Shown one piece after another: positions 35,495 through 44,194 of a stretch of 64,000 nucleotides of DNA. The translations under genes and the position numbers were made by a program. The DNA lies in IMG/VR virus record IMGVR_UViG_3300031972_002446, positions 101,941-165,940 of that record, one strand, 5' to 3'. The stretch's first letter is position 1, and each line of letters starts with the position of its first letter. Below the pieces are notes generated by a model. That model worked only from the letters and a program-made list of their open reading frames with translations. It made no database searches and was not told where the DNA came from. The DNA is from a virus.

Positions 35495-36555
35495 ACTTCT
35501 CCTGGGGCTTTATATTTATCAACTGAATGTCCTGGCATGGTATAATTATCAACAACATAATTCATTCCGTTTAACTCTGTATCATGCTTGAGTTGTTCAC
35601 ATTGTGTCATAAGGCCGTCTTTAGGGCTTCTTTGCCCATCTCTGTACTCTATCATAGGCGATACTTCTGGATCATTCAAGAAAGTATTTTTACCAAAGTG
35701 ACATAATTTACTACACTTCCATGTTTTACTTAGCTTGGGTTTTGTGGTCTTCCTAATTCTATCGAATTTTTGTCTAATCATATATTCTGCATGTACGGCG
35801 TTATCTTCATTATCAAAGCATACAGAGAATGGTCCTCCGTCGTTCATAAAATTAATAGTCATAATAATATGTTTAAATTCTGGAAACAATCTATGAATAG
35901 CATAATGATATATTCTTAATTGAGGATCTTGTTCTAATTTTTCCTGTGTTTTTTCTTCACCTGTTGCCCAGTTTAATCTTCTACCTGTTTTCCAATCAAT
36001 GATTTCTAGAGTGTCCTCAGATACTTGCGTAATTAAATCAACTGTTCCTTTGATAGAAAGATTACCTTCTAATTTTTGTTGATTGTTGTCGTAAGTATAT
36101 TTTGCCCACTCTTTTTCAATAGGTATATCAAAATGTTGTTCAGCTCTAAACACATTCCTTAATCTAGGATCAAAAAGCCTATTGTTTCCCCTAAGAGTCT
36201 TGCTGACCCATTCGGTACAATCTTTTCTGTCTTTTTCATACCACTCATGATGTGTAAATTGGGATGTGTAATAGTCGTAGACGGCGTTACATAAATATAA
36301 AACATATTTATTATCAAACATATCGCATTTATCTAGGTCTATATTACCTATGATCTCATCTTCTATTGATGGTTCTTTATCTTGTATGCCTTTTTTCATT
36401 AAAGCTAATATTTCTAATACTTTATGAACTATAGTACCCTTGTCTGCTTTTTTATTTGATAAACCCCTTCTACCAAGAACATATTCGATAAAATATTGCT
36501 GCTCACACATATTATGGGTACCATACGAAGAGCTTCTGAAGTATGTAATTATAAT
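35491..36555 (-). CDS. RecB/Cas4-like PD-(D/E)XK nuclease, probable non-ATG start
   Basis: Nuclease motifs, numbered from the first ATG at 36510: H29 (GTIVHKVLE), D158 (GTVDLI) and DWKTG with D172 and K174. Cys at position 2, a CxxxC near 266-270 and a late Cys (MTQCEQ) recall the Fe-S cluster layout of Cas4/AddB nucleases. The ATG at 36510 would start right at the first Cys. Upstream in frame is ITYFRSSSYGTHN, which looks like the true family N-terminus, and an AAAAGGTG ribosome site lies just before ATT/ATA codons at 36555, 36552 and 36549. There is no ATG, GTG or TTG in between. I place the start at 36555 with uncertainty. Probably processes DNA ends for recombination. Confidence 0.85.
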   Translation of the reverse strand: MIITYFRSSSYGTHNMCEQQYFIEYVLGRRGLSNKKADKGTIVHKVLEILALMKKGIQDKEPSIEDEIIGNIDLDKCDMFDNKYVLYLCNAVYDYYTSQFTHHEWYEKDRKDCTEWVSKTLRGNNRLFDPRLRNVFRAEQHFDIPIEKEWAKYTYDNNQQKLEGNLSIKGTVDLITQVSEDTLEIIDWKTGRRLNWATGEEKTQEKLEQDPQLRIYHYAIHRLFPEFKHIIMTINFMNDGGPFSVCFDNEDNAVHAEYMIRQKFDRIRKTTKPKLSKTWKCSKLCHFGKNTFLNDPEVSPMIEYRDGQRSPKDGLMTQCEQLKHDTELNGMNYVVDNYTMPGHSVDKYKAPGEV

Positions 36556-37145
36556 GATATCACCTTTTCTTGTATGAGTAGATTGTGTATCTGTCCTTCT
36601 TTTTCTTCTATAGATAAGTTTGTATTATCTATAACTAAATCAAAGTTAGACTGATCGTAATTATTTTCATCTAAAGCACTTTCACTTGAGTGCTGTGAAT
36701 TAAAGAGATTTCTATTTAATTTAACAACTAAACCTCCTACAGACTTAACTGCTTCAACTTCGTTGGGAAATCTACAATCTGCAATTAATGCGAGATTCGG
36801 ATTTTCTTTTTCAATGAGTCTTATAGTAGAATCCGCCCAAACATTATTTTGCATAGACCTAAACACATCAGTTCCAACATACTGTAAAACTTCTCTGGCG
36901 GTCATTTCTGCATTTGTTCCAGGCCAATAGCAATTCACTAATTCATTTTTATGATCATCTGTGCCGTAGCATTGATGGCGTTTTAAACCAAAAATATCCA
37001 TACACATTTGTTTTAAAGGATCTGCGAAATTATATATTTTAGCTGTGTTGCTAGTCAATGGCGTGTCGTAAATGCTTTGTACAAATTCACACGAACTGGT
37101 TTTCCCAGATTGTTTTCTACCAGCGAAAGCTATAATTTTAAACAT
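36549..37145 (-). CDS. deoxynucleoside monophosphate kinase (198 aa)
   Basis: P-loop GRKQSGKTSS near residues 8-17; substrate-lid segments NFADPLKQMC, REVLQYVGTDVFR and NVWADSTIRL; and IADCRFPNEVEAV near 120-132, as in phage T4-type dNMP kinases. It phosphorylates dNMPs from host DNA breakdown for dNTP supply, working with the ribonucleotide reductase and dCMP deaminase encoded nearby. A GGAGG ribosome site precedes ATG, and the gene overlaps the primase by 8 bases. Confidence 0.88.
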   Translation of the reverse strand: MFKIIAFAGRKQSGKTSSCEFVQSIYDTPLTSNTAKIYNFADPLKQMCMDIFGLKRHQCYGTDDHKNELVNCYWPGTNAEMTAREVLQYVGTDVFRSMQNNVWADSTIRLIEKENPNLALIADCRFPNEVEAVKSVGGLVVKLNRNLFNSQHSSESALDENNYDQSNFDLVIDNTNLSIEEKEGQIHNLLIQEKVISL

Positions 37146-38304
37146 TGGAAACCTCCGGTGTAATAATATTTTTAATTTCTTCTACAGTCATTTCAGCTAT
37201 ATCGTCTTTAGGTAATTCTATAGTTTTAATATTATAGGTTCTGGAACATTTTTCTTGTATTTTTTTTATACCATCTTGACCTGCTTGATCTGAATCTAAT
37301 AATACTAATAAAGACATAGCTCCAGAACAATCTAATAGCATTTTTTGCCTATCGCTTAATGATGTTCCAAAAATAGCTATTGAGTTGTGTATACCAGCCT
37401 CTTCTAATCTCCATACATTACCTGGGCTTTCAACAATTATAGCTGTGCCAGATTTCATTATATAATCTTTTGCAAACCAGATGTTGTAAAGGTGGTCTTT
37501 GGATTTAAAAGATTTATTATGTTTCCATTTAGAATGTTTCCATGCCCATTTACCATCTACACAATCGGAAGAAGGATTATGGTAATAATCGCATTTATCA
37601 CATTTTTCGTGTATACTCCTACCTGTACAACCAACCATAAATGTGTAATCTTGATTATATACCGGTACAACAATTCTATCATGCATTTCTTTATTGACAT
37701 TATCGCATAAACCGACATCATATTTATCTAGTATTTTTTCTGAGAATCCTCTATCGATATAGTATTTTGCAGGTATCTGTAGGGTCTTTCTTATCAAATT
37801 TTTTGTAACTTTACCAATAGTTTTTATTTCAGGTTGCTCTATCGTTTGAATATGTTTAATAAAATTAATTTTTTCTTTATTGACTTTTTTAACTTTGATA
37901 TCTTTAATATTTTTATTTAATATTTTAAGGGCAAATTCTAGAGTTCTATTAAATGGAAATGTTTCATCTCCTTTTTGTGACCAATTATTTTCTCTAACAG
38001 ATAAAACACCTCGTAAAAAACCTATAATAGAAGGTTGAAAGATTTCTTCACAATGATGGGTTCTACAAACCCAGTTACCACGATAATCTTCTCCTGTATG
38101 ATAAAGATTCAAAGCTGAGGGATTGTCTCCACCGTGTATAGGGCATGACATTGTTAGCATTTTATTACTTTCTTTACAGTCTAACTCAAATATTTCACAA
38201 AGAACATCCAAGTTATCGCAAAGATCATCGCATATAGCTTTAATTTCACTTTGGCTATACGAACGGTATTTCTTCTTTTGGGTCATAGTTTGTATTATCG
38301 TCAT
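37138..38304 (-). CDS. DnaG-like primase with zinc finger and TOPRIM domain (388 aa)
   Basis: The zinc-binding domain has SCPIHGGDNPSALNLY and WVCRTHHCEE (C54, H57, C80, C85), the CHC2-type fold. The core has RIVVPVYNQD; an extra GCTGRSIHEKCDKCDYYHNPSSDC segment adds a second Cys cluster. The TOPRIM domain has AIIVESPGNV and LLVLLDSDQAGQDG. It makes RNA primers for the phage polymerase. It overlaps the helicase gene by about 50 bases; a second in-frame ATG at 38286 could be used instead, giving MTQKKKYRS. No helicase-interaction domain is obvious after TOPRIM. Confidence 0.9.
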   Translation of the reverse strand: MTIIQTMTQKKKYRSYSQSEIKAICDDLCDNLDVLCEIFELDCKESNKMLTMSCPIHGGDNPSALNLYHTGEDYRGNWVCRTHHCEEIFQPSIIGFLRGVLSVRENNWSQKGDETFPFNRTLEFALKILNKNIKDIKVKKVNKEKINFIKHIQTIEQPEIKTIGKVTKNLIRKTLQIPAKYYIDRGFSEKILDKYDVGLCDNVNKEMHDRIVVPVYNQDYTFMVGCTGRSIHEKCDKCDYYHNPSSDCVDGKWAWKHSKWKHNKSFKSKDHLYNIWFAKDYIMKSGTAIIVESPGNVWRLEEAGIHNSIAIFGTSLSDRQKMLLDCSGAMSLLVLLDSDQAGQDGIKKIQEKCSRTYNIKTIELPKDDIAEMTVEEIKNIITPEVSNV

Positions 38305-39742
38305 TATTATCGTTAATCTTAAAAGTATTATTGTTAGAATTTGGGTTGTTTGACAGTTCTAGTTTTGTTTGACCTTCTGTAATTTTAGCACACCACCCTT
38401 TCATATGACAATTGATATAGTCATTGTCATCTAAACCCGCTCCATGTCTACTTGCTAAAGGTAGTAATTTTCTGTTTCCTCCTGTTGGGCCGTCTTCTGC
38501 AATCTCTTCATCTGTTTTTCTTTTAAAGATACTGAAGTTACTACACAACCATATAATTCTATCTGAACCAGAGGCAGTATCTGTGCTTTCCTTCGTAATG
38601 CCGTCACGATTTAATTGCACAAATGCTACTATGGGTAGTTTATATTTTGTGGCAAAATTATGTAATTGTGTCATCATAAAACCAAGAAGTTGGTATTCTT
38701 TAAGGTCTTGAGACATGCCTTGAGTATCCATGAGTTTTACATAATCATAAAAAATTACACAATCTTTGGCACTACCATCATCATTAAGACCAACCTCTTT
38801 TATTAACCATCTACGCATAATAGCTATCTGTTCTTCAAAAGGTTTACCAGCTATAGACTTATAATATAACTTTGTTTCTTTAAGTTCTTTTTTAGCTTCA
38901 TATATTTTAGTTTTAAGATCATTAGAGTCTTTAAATTTACCAGTTTCAATAGTAGACATATCTATTTCTGTTTTCATGGCTAGAACACGGTTTATATGAT
39001 CTTCAGTTGTCATTTCAGTATCCATATTCAATACAGGTATACCATTAGCAGCCAAAAAATGTCCCATGTTATCCGCTAAAAGTGTTTTACCCGTTTTAGG
39101 TCTAGCGGCTATAACATTAACTGTAGATTTACGCAGACCTCCGCCTATAGCTTTATCGTATGTGGGAAAACCAGTAGATAGACCCACTTGTTCTATAGGG
39201 TTATCTTCTAAATTTTGTATATATTCATCAATATGTTCACCAATAGATTCTGGTTCGTTATTATTCTCACCTAATAACTTACCTAAATCAAAAACCTTAT
39301 TCTCTGCTATATTCAGTATGTCTGTAATAGATTCAGAACCACTAATACTATCTACTTCAGTTTGTGCTGAGTGTAGCTGATCTTTAATAAGTCTAGCTAT
39401 TTCTAGTTTTCGTATCTTAATAGCAAATCTTCTTACATTAGAAGACTCTACAGGAAATACTAGAATCGCTTTAATATGCAGAGCCTCCTCCTTAGCTGTT
39501 AAAATATCCGAACAGCCAAGCTCTTGAGAAGCTGATAACAACGAAGCTAAATCTATATTAGACACCTCGGAATGTTCATAGATATGCTTGATGCAACTAA
39601 ATATTAACTGGTTGCTATCTATAGTGAAAGACGATGAAGAAATCAAGTCAGCTATATCCAAATAAGATGTTTCGCCATATCTACAAAGACCGGCCAACAC
39701 AGCTCTTTCTGCGGAGGGATCTGATAAGGTATTTTCTTTCAT
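38255..39742 (-). CDS. DnaB-like replicative helicase (495 aa)
   Basis: I start it at ATG 39742 (MKENTLSDPSAERAVLAGL); the longer frame begins with TTG. The N-terminal helical domain (SDPSAERAVL; QLIFSCIKHIYEH) and RecA-like C-domain are those of DnaB. Walker A is ARPKTGKT at about 214-220, then NMDTEM, KLMDTQG with Walker B region VIFYDYVKLMD, PIVAFVQLNRDG and SDRIIW. The C-terminal 40 residues are Asn-rich. It unwinds DNA ahead of the phage replisome and is encoded beside its primase. Confidence 0.94.
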   Translation of the reverse strand: MKENTLSDPSAERAVLAGLCRYGETSYLDIADLISSSSFTIDSNQLIFSCIKHIYEHSEVSNIDLASLLSASQELGCSDILTAKEEALHIKAILVFPVESSNVRRFAIKIRKLEIARLIKDQLHSAQTEVDSISGSESITDILNIAENKVFDLGKLLGENNNEPESIGEHIDEYIQNLEDNPIEQVGLSTGFPTYDKAIGGGLRKSTVNVIAARPKTGKTLLADNMGHFLAANGIPVLNMDTEMTTEDHINRVLAMKTEIDMSTIETGKFKDSNDLKTKIYEAKKELKETKLYYKSIAGKPFEEQIAIMRRWLIKEVGLNDDGSAKDCVIFYDYVKLMDTQGMSQDLKEYQLLGFMMTQLHNFATKYKLPIVAFVQLNRDGITKESTDTASGSDRIIWLCSNFSIFKRKTDEEIAEDGPTGGNRKLLPLASRHGAGLDDNDYINCHMKGWCAKITEGQTKLELSNNPNSNNNTFKINDNNDDNTNYDPKEEIPFV

Positions 39743-39754
39743 TTTTACTACCAA

Positions 39755-40183
39755 TTAACCTGCGTTAGAACAACATTTGTTACATTTATATCTTCCAGCA
39801 TCACCATGCAATAAACTTGCAGAAATTTCTTCTCTTTTACCACAAATTCTACACGTTGCTGTAATTTTTCTTTTTTGGGGTCTTCTTTTCATAGGCGGTT
39901 GTTGATATAGCTTTTTAGCAATCTTTGGGTCTTCCTTAAACATATTTGCCTCTGGCATGTCTAAAAATTTATTTTCTTTTGCGCTAGCGTTTTGCTTTGT
40001 TGAATGTTTAGCGTTAGCTGTTCTATGAGTTGTTTTTTTTGCAACTTTCTTTGTTGCTTTCTTACGAGTTTTTTTAGGATTATCTTTAGCAGGTTGTTCT
40101 TCTGGAAGCAATCCGCTAAGAAGCGTAATCAATTGTTTAATTTGTTCTGGATTTTTTAATAAATCATCAGGATTGATTGGCAT
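39755..40183 (-). CDS. basic protein with C-terminal zinc ribbon (142 aa)
   Basis: Residues ~30-75 are a Lys/Thr/Ala-rich, histone-H1-like stretch (KKTRKKATKKVAKKTTHRT). The C-terminus has CRICGKREEI and CNKCC, giving a two-knuckle zinc ribbon. It overlaps its upstream neighbour by 17 bases. DNA binding is likely from charge alone; perhaps a helicase loader or accessory factor given its place before dnaB, but nothing proves it. Confidence 0.6.
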   Translation of the reverse strand: MPINPDDLLKNPEQIKQLITLLSGLLPEEQPAKDNPKKTRKKATKKVAKKTTHRTANAKHSTKQNASAKENKFLDMPEANMFKEDPKIAKKLYQQPPMKRRPQKRKITATCRICGKREEISASLLHGDAGRYKCNKCCSNAG

Positions 40184-40661
40184 TTTTCACCTTATTCCTT
40201 TGTATTGCGAGAATAATATCGGAAAGATTCTTTATACTATTCGATAAATAACTTAACCTATCCATTCTCTGTTTGGCATATTTCTGTATTTTATATAAAC
40301 TAGTGGCTTTATCGTTATTTTTTACTGCTTGGTAAAATTTTTCAATATATCCATAACCTTTATAATTGTTTAGATCTTCTGCTATAACAAGTTTAACAGA
40401 ATCTTCTGCCCAATTATGTCTAGCTATTTCACGATTTAAAGTTCTTTGAACGTGAAACGCAACTTGTCCTAATCTATACGATATTTGAGCGCAATCTTCT
40501 GGATTAAGTTTTTCTATAACATCTCTAGACATATTAAGATATTCATCTAATTCTTTACAGTTGTCAGCATTTTGAGCAACGTTAGGTAAACCCACGGAAT
40601 TTTCATATTCATCTAGGATTTGATCCCAATATTCAAGTTCTTCTTTACTAGTTTTAGGCAT
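40167..40661 (-). CDS. helical protein next to recombination genes (164 aa)
   Basis: All-helical, charged protein with YRLGQVAFHVQRTLNREIARHNW and KYAKQRMDRLSYLSNSIKNLSDIILAIQR. Its size and location between the RecA-like gene and the helicase suggest a recombination-mediator or loader role, but I recognise no family signature. Overlaps both neighbours, so it is cotranscribed. Confidence 0.55.
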   Translation of the reverse strand: MPKTSKEELEYWDQILDEYENSVGLPNVAQNADNCKELDEYLNMSRDVIEKLNPEDCAQISYRLGQVAFHVQRTLNREIARHNWAEDSVKLVIAEDLNNYKGYGYIEKFYQAVKNNDKATSLYKIQKYAKQRMDRLSYLSNSIKNLSDIILAIQRNKVKNANQS

Positions 40662-41058
40662 TGTTAATAATCTCTAACCACTCTTCTTGTTTATTGTAAG
40701 GTAATTCTATATATGTGATATTATTAATATAGCACCACTCTTTTTTATCTCTATCTCTTTTTTGTTGTTTTAAGAAATCAATTTTACTTCTATGATAAAA
40801 AGGAATAAATTCATAATGTTGCTCTCCATGAACCTCAATACATTTTTTACTCATAGGTATAAAAAAATCCATATAAAGAGTTTCAGATTTACGTATTTGT
40901 ATCGATACTTCTTCTATAACTTGTAAAGTTGGGTATATATCTTTTAATAAATTTCTAGCAGATAAATGGAAACTGGATTTGTTGTTTAAACTACTCTTGG
41001 CGGTTAAGCCTGTTAGAGTCATATTAAACTCATTACCATCTAAACCAATAGTTTTCAT
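40654..41058 (-). CDS. Vsr-like PD-(D/E)XK endonuclease (134 aa)
   Basis: Small nuclease with the core ETLYMDFFIP (catalytic Asp), CIEVHGEQHYE (Glu and His) and FLKQQKRDRDKKEWCYINNITYIELPYN. This layout is that of Vsr/very-short-patch-repair-like enzymes. It overlaps the RecA-like gene by ATGA, which suggests a job in recombination or repair intermediate cleavage rather than homing. No helix-turn-helix is present. Confidence 0.78.
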   Translation of the reverse strand: MKTIGLDGNEFNMTLTGLTAKSSLNNKSSFHLSARNLLKDIYPTLQVIEEVSIQIRKSETLYMDFFIPMSKKCIEVHGEQHYEFIPFYHRSKIDFLKQQKRDRDKKEWCYINNITYIELPYNKQEEWLEIINNA

Positions 41059-42065
41059 TTTAGTCCCATGGCTTCTTTTGTCTGTAACAGTATTATATCA
41101 TATGCTTTTGGATTGTCAACAAAGAAGTTTCTAAGTTTTTCAGTTCCTTGAAATTTTTGTTTTTCTCCATCGATATCAAAACTATACCACGCTCCACCTT
41201 TAGTAATTAAACCGATATCAATAGCTAACATCATAATCTCTGTAATTTTATCTATACCAGCACCATATCTAATATATGAAGTAGTAACACCACCAGGAGG
41301 ACCTAAAGCAGAACATATTACTTGCCAATCTACTGTTTGTCCTATTTGTGTATTATCGGCGCTTAATGTCCAAGGCTTGAAGGTTTTTGCTCTCAGTTTA
41401 ATGTCTGTTTGGTAAGCTATAGCTTGACCGCTTTTCTCTTTAAATTCAGCACCATATCCTGTAGGATTACCCATTAAGTGAGTAATACCAATTACTATAT
41501 TTCTATTAACAGGAATAACATTGGCTACCTTTCTGCAAAATTTAGCCAAAAGCTTAGCACCATCTGCTCTTTGCATTTTAGACATTTCTGAAGTTATTTC
41601 AGCTTCTGTGCATAAAGCAGAATAAGAATCTATAATAACGATAGATCCCGGTTCTTCATTAATAATTCTTTCTCCGATAGATAGGTATTCCTCTCCACTA
41701 AGTATTTTACCTTCTTGAGATCCAATGATATCAAACCTATCTAAGTCTAAACCTTTAATACCTTCTAAATCCCTTTTTTTTAATCTACCCTCAATATTTA
41801 GGTAATACACATGCCTCGGTTTTTTTAAATCTCCTTGATATTCTGATTTTTGTGCGGTGGCTGCTAGATCTAAAGATGTTGTAGTTTTACCGCATTTAGG
41901 CTGCCCTGTCAGTACTATAAAGCTACCTTCTGGTATGCCTCCACCTAAAATAATATCTAAAGAGGGACTCAAAGGAATAGTGATAGATTCCCTATCAACT
42001 AAAGCTGTAGCGCTTCTCATAATCTCTGTGCCGAAATTTTTCTTTACATCTTCTTTAAGAGCCAT
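41055..42065 (-). CDS. RecA-like recombinase (336 aa)
   Basis: RecA/UvsX-type ATPase: Walker A GQPKCGKTT at 54-62, Walker B SIVIIDSYSAL near 141-151, and NIVIGITHLMGNP at the L1 region. GQAIAYQTDIKLRAKT near 225-240 is typical of phage RecA-like proteins. It drives strand exchange and repair of phage DNA. Length is close to bacterial RecA, but the N-terminal polymerisation helix is short. It overlaps the upstream gene by 11 bases and is coupled to the Vsr-like gene. Confidence 0.92.
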   Translation of the reverse strand: MALKEDVKKNFGTEIMRSATALVDRESITIPLSPSLDIILGGGIPEGSFIVLTGQPKCGKTTTSLDLAATAQKSEYQGDLKKPRHVYYLNIEGRLKKRDLEGIKGLDLDRFDIIGSQEGKILSGEEYLSIGERIINEEPGSIVIIDSYSALCTEAEITSEMSKMQRADGAKLLAKFCRKVANVIPVNRNIVIGITHLMGNPTGYGAEFKEKSGQAIAYQTDIKLRAKTFKPWTLSADNTQIGQTVDWQVICSALGPPGGVTTSYIRYGAGIDKITEIMMLAIDIGLITKGGAWYSFDIDGEKQKFQGTEKLRNFFVDNPKAYDIILLQTKEAMGLK

Positions 42066-42489
42066 TGTCGTCTAGTTCCTTGAGTTTAGAAATAATATTT
42101 GTTTTAATCTTATCTTTACGGAATTTATTATTTTTTATGTTTCTACTTTCAGTATAATCCGCAGTTAATCCTTTACTTTGATTAAAAATGTCTTGTTCTG
42201 TTTCTATGATAGGTATCAAGTGTGGTGCTCGCAAAGAATAAATTTTACGAGCCTTTGTATTTTTTAGCGCTTTGATAATAGCTGTTGAGTCATATTTTTT
42301 AAGTAATTTATGTGCAGACGCTATTTGGCTTCTATAAAAAGATGCCCACTCTTTATTAGTCCAGAATCTATAATGCAAATCTTTTCTATCTTTAATGGCT
42401 TTATTTTCGCATATAATTTCTGTAATAAACTGAGCAGCAGAAACCAGTTTACCATTTGAATATTTAGATGGGAATGTATTTTTACTCAT
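42055..42489 (-). CDS. conserved phage protein upstream of RecA-like gene (144 aa)
   Basis: Contains FITEIICENKA, FWTNKEWASFYRSQIASAHKLLKKY and AIIKALKNTKARKIYSLRAPHL, a pattern I associate with conserved hypothetical proteins beside phage recombinases. Helical, basic, no zinc site. Starts one base inside the previous stop and overlaps the RecA-like start by 11 bases, so it is tightly linked to recombination. Function unknown. Confidence 0.62.
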   Translation of the reverse strand: MSKNTFPSKYSNGKLVSAAQFITEIICENKAIKDRKDLHYRFWTNKEWASFYRSQIASAHKLLKKYDSTAIIKALKNTKARKIYSLRAPHLIPIIETEQDIFNQSKGLTADYTESRNIKNNKFRKDKIKTNIISKLKELDDNGS

Positions 42490-42827
42490 TAGGAATCATT
42501 AGGTCTAAATATGTGTTCTTCTGTCTTTTTTGCAGAGTTGTTATGTGATTTTTTCTTTAGTTCATCATTTAAAGACGAAGCTTCTCCAGTCATAATCGCA
42601 ACACTTTTAGTGCGTTTGCTGGACGTTTCAGTAATCATTAAATCTTTTGATTTAGAACTTTGTTTTTTAGAACTTTGTTTTTTAGCTTGAGTTGGCTCGG
42701 AATGAGTCCTAATAGCAGCTTCAACTTTATCAATAGATATATTGAGTTCCGAAGCTATATCTCCAGATTTTTTATGTTGTGAATGCAACCATAATATAGC
42801 ATACTCTTGATTTTGATTTTTTTTCAT
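42489..42827 (-). CDS. helix-turn-helix-like protein (112 aa)
   Basis: The start at 42827 is chosen because AAGGAG lies six bases before this ATG; the longer frame would overlap the previous gene. Residues ~5-40 (YAILWLHSQHKKSGDIASELNISIDKVEAAI) look like a sigma-70 region 4 or winged-helix type helix-turn-helix. The rest is Ser/Lys-rich and disordered (two KKQSS units in tandem). A small DNA-binding regulator is possible; no target is visible. Confidence 0.58.
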   Translation of the reverse strand: MKKNQNQEYAILWLHSQHKKSGDIASELNISIDKVEAAIRTHSEPTQAKKQSSKKQSSKSKDLMITETSSKRTKSVAIMTGEASSLNDELKKKSHNNSAKKTEEHIFRPNDS

Positions 42828-42847
42828 TATTGCTCCTTGAGTTTGTT

Positions 42848-43201
42848 CTAACGCCACTTAAATTTTTTAGATGGTTTTTTCATACGAGACATTCCTTTAG
42901 GTAGTTCGCTTTTGTATACTGGGTCTTTATATTCATTATGTTTATGATGTATGCTCACTTTCTCATCATCTGATAATCTGTCGCTATTTCTTTTAGCTAA
43001 ATCACCCACTGTTTTCAATTCACTATCTGACTTTTTTACAGACATATTTACATTGAGCGCATCTTCTACATAATTTCTAGACACGTTAACAGATCCACAT
43101 TTATCACAAACTACTTTAGCTTTTTTGTCATACTCACCAAAAGTCATGAAGACTTCAAAAACTTTTTGGCATTCTTGACACTCAAAGGAATATGTAGGCA
43201 A
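42848..43201 (-). CDS. FmdB-family zinc-ribbon protein, TTG start (117 aa)
   Basis: The first residues MPTYSFECQECQKVFEVF and VCDKCGSVNVSR give the CxxC...CxxC putative regulatory-protein (FmdB) fold, and the family always starts MPxYxxxC, which fixes the TTG at 43201. An AGGAG ribosome site lies 11 bases upstream. The long basic C-terminal tail (KPSKKFKWR at the end) is extra. Role in phages is unknown, possibly transcriptional or redox-related. Confidence 0.8.
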   Translation of the reverse strand: MPTYSFECQECQKVFEVFMTFGEYDKKAKVVCDKCGSVNVSRNYVEDALNVNMSVKKSDSELKTVGDLAKRNSDRLSDDEKVSIHHKHNEYKDPVYKSELPKGMSRMKKPSKKFKWR

Positions 43202-43202
43202 T

Positions 43203-43619
43203 TTACTTCAATCTCCTATTGATATCTTTTAGCATTCTTGCATTTTTTGTTTTTAAAAATTCTATATATTGATCAAATATACTTTGGTCAACTTCTTGAA
43301 ATTTTACTTCCTCTTTGCATACTTTATCTATAAAAGCATTCGTCTTCTTCGTTTGAACTGTGGAGTGCAAATCTATTGGATTATACGCTTCATTATTTTG
43401 GTCGCACTGAATGTGATACGTATAATAAGCCTTACGGTCTGTTATATGTTTAGACTTTCTACCATATACAGCTTTAGCACAAGCTTTGTTTACGTCTTTA
43501 GTTCTGGGGAAACCCTTATCGTCTAAAAATTCTTGTGTATCTAACAGTACATAATATTTATCATTTTTACTAGTTATTTTGTGATGGGTTATATTAAATG
43601 ATTTACTATTAATTTTCAT
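43203..43619 (-). CDS. conserved hypothetical protein (138 aa)
   Basis: No recognised domain. N-terminal half is beta-like (YYVLLDTQEFLDDKGFPRT), middle Lys/Tyr-rich (DRKAYYTYHIQ), C-terminus helical (FDQYIEFLKTKNARMLKDINRRL). Its ATG overlaps the HNH stop by ATGA, and its stop lies just before the FmdB start, so it is part of the same operon. Function unknown. Confidence 0.55.
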   Translation of the reverse strand: MKINSKSFNITHHKITSKNDKYYVLLDTQEFLDDKGFPRTKDVNKACAKAVYGRKSKHITDRKAYYTYHIQCDQNNEAYNPIDLHSTVQTKKTNAFIDKVCKEEVKFQEVDQSIFDQYIEFLKTKNARMLKDINRRLK

Positions 43620-44194
43620 TTATAAAATTCCTGGGGTATGAATGTGGACCACTCATCTCTGTATTCTATTCTAGACCAATCAGCGTACCAAGGCAAGTAT
43701 CTTAAATTAAAATTTGGTTGTTTAGGTATATTTAACAATTCCATACCAGCTTCTTTGAGTGTCTTATCTCCCTTTTTACGATTACAAGAGGCACAAGCAG
43801 TTACTATATTAGTCCAAGAAGTTGCTGATTTACGATTATGCCATTTACATTTTGGTATAACATGATCATAGGTTAATTTATTAAAACTATATTTTTTACC
43901 ACAATATTGACATATATTATTATCTCTTAAAAATAAATTTTTACGAGTAAACTTAACACTTTGTCTTTGTGTTTTAACATATCTATTGATTTTAATAACA
44001 CATGGTAATTGAAAATTTTTATTAGATCCAATAATTGTGTCATTAGAATAAAATTGTATAATTTCAATAGCTGGGGTTTTTTGATCTTTAATCTTAAAAT
44101 ACCAAGACATAGCAGTTTTCCAATTAATTATAGATATTGGAGAATAATCTATATTTAAAACCAAACAAGCCTTATGGTTATTGATCGTTTTCAT
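43616..44194 (-). CDS. HNH endonuclease (192 aa)
   Basis: HNH nuclease of the type with a leading LVLNIDYSPISIINWKTA segment. Zinc knuckle CQYC (C95, C98), catalytic DH (D110, H111), a following NRKSATSW..N loop, and CASC (C134, C137). This 190-residue form is widespread in phages and bacteria and need not be a homing enzyme; it could act in replication or packaging. It overlaps the PhoH gene by 17 bases. Confidence 0.9.
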   Translation of the reverse strand: MKTINNHKACLVLNIDYSPISIINWKTAMSWYFKIKDQKTPAIEIIQFYSNDTIIGSNKNFQLPCVIKINRYVKTQRQSVKFTRKNLFLRDNNICQYCGKKYSFNKLTYDHVIPKCKWHNRKSATSWTNIVTACASCNRKKGDKTLKEAGMELLNIPKQPNFNLRYLPWYADWSRIEYRDEWSTFIPQEFYK

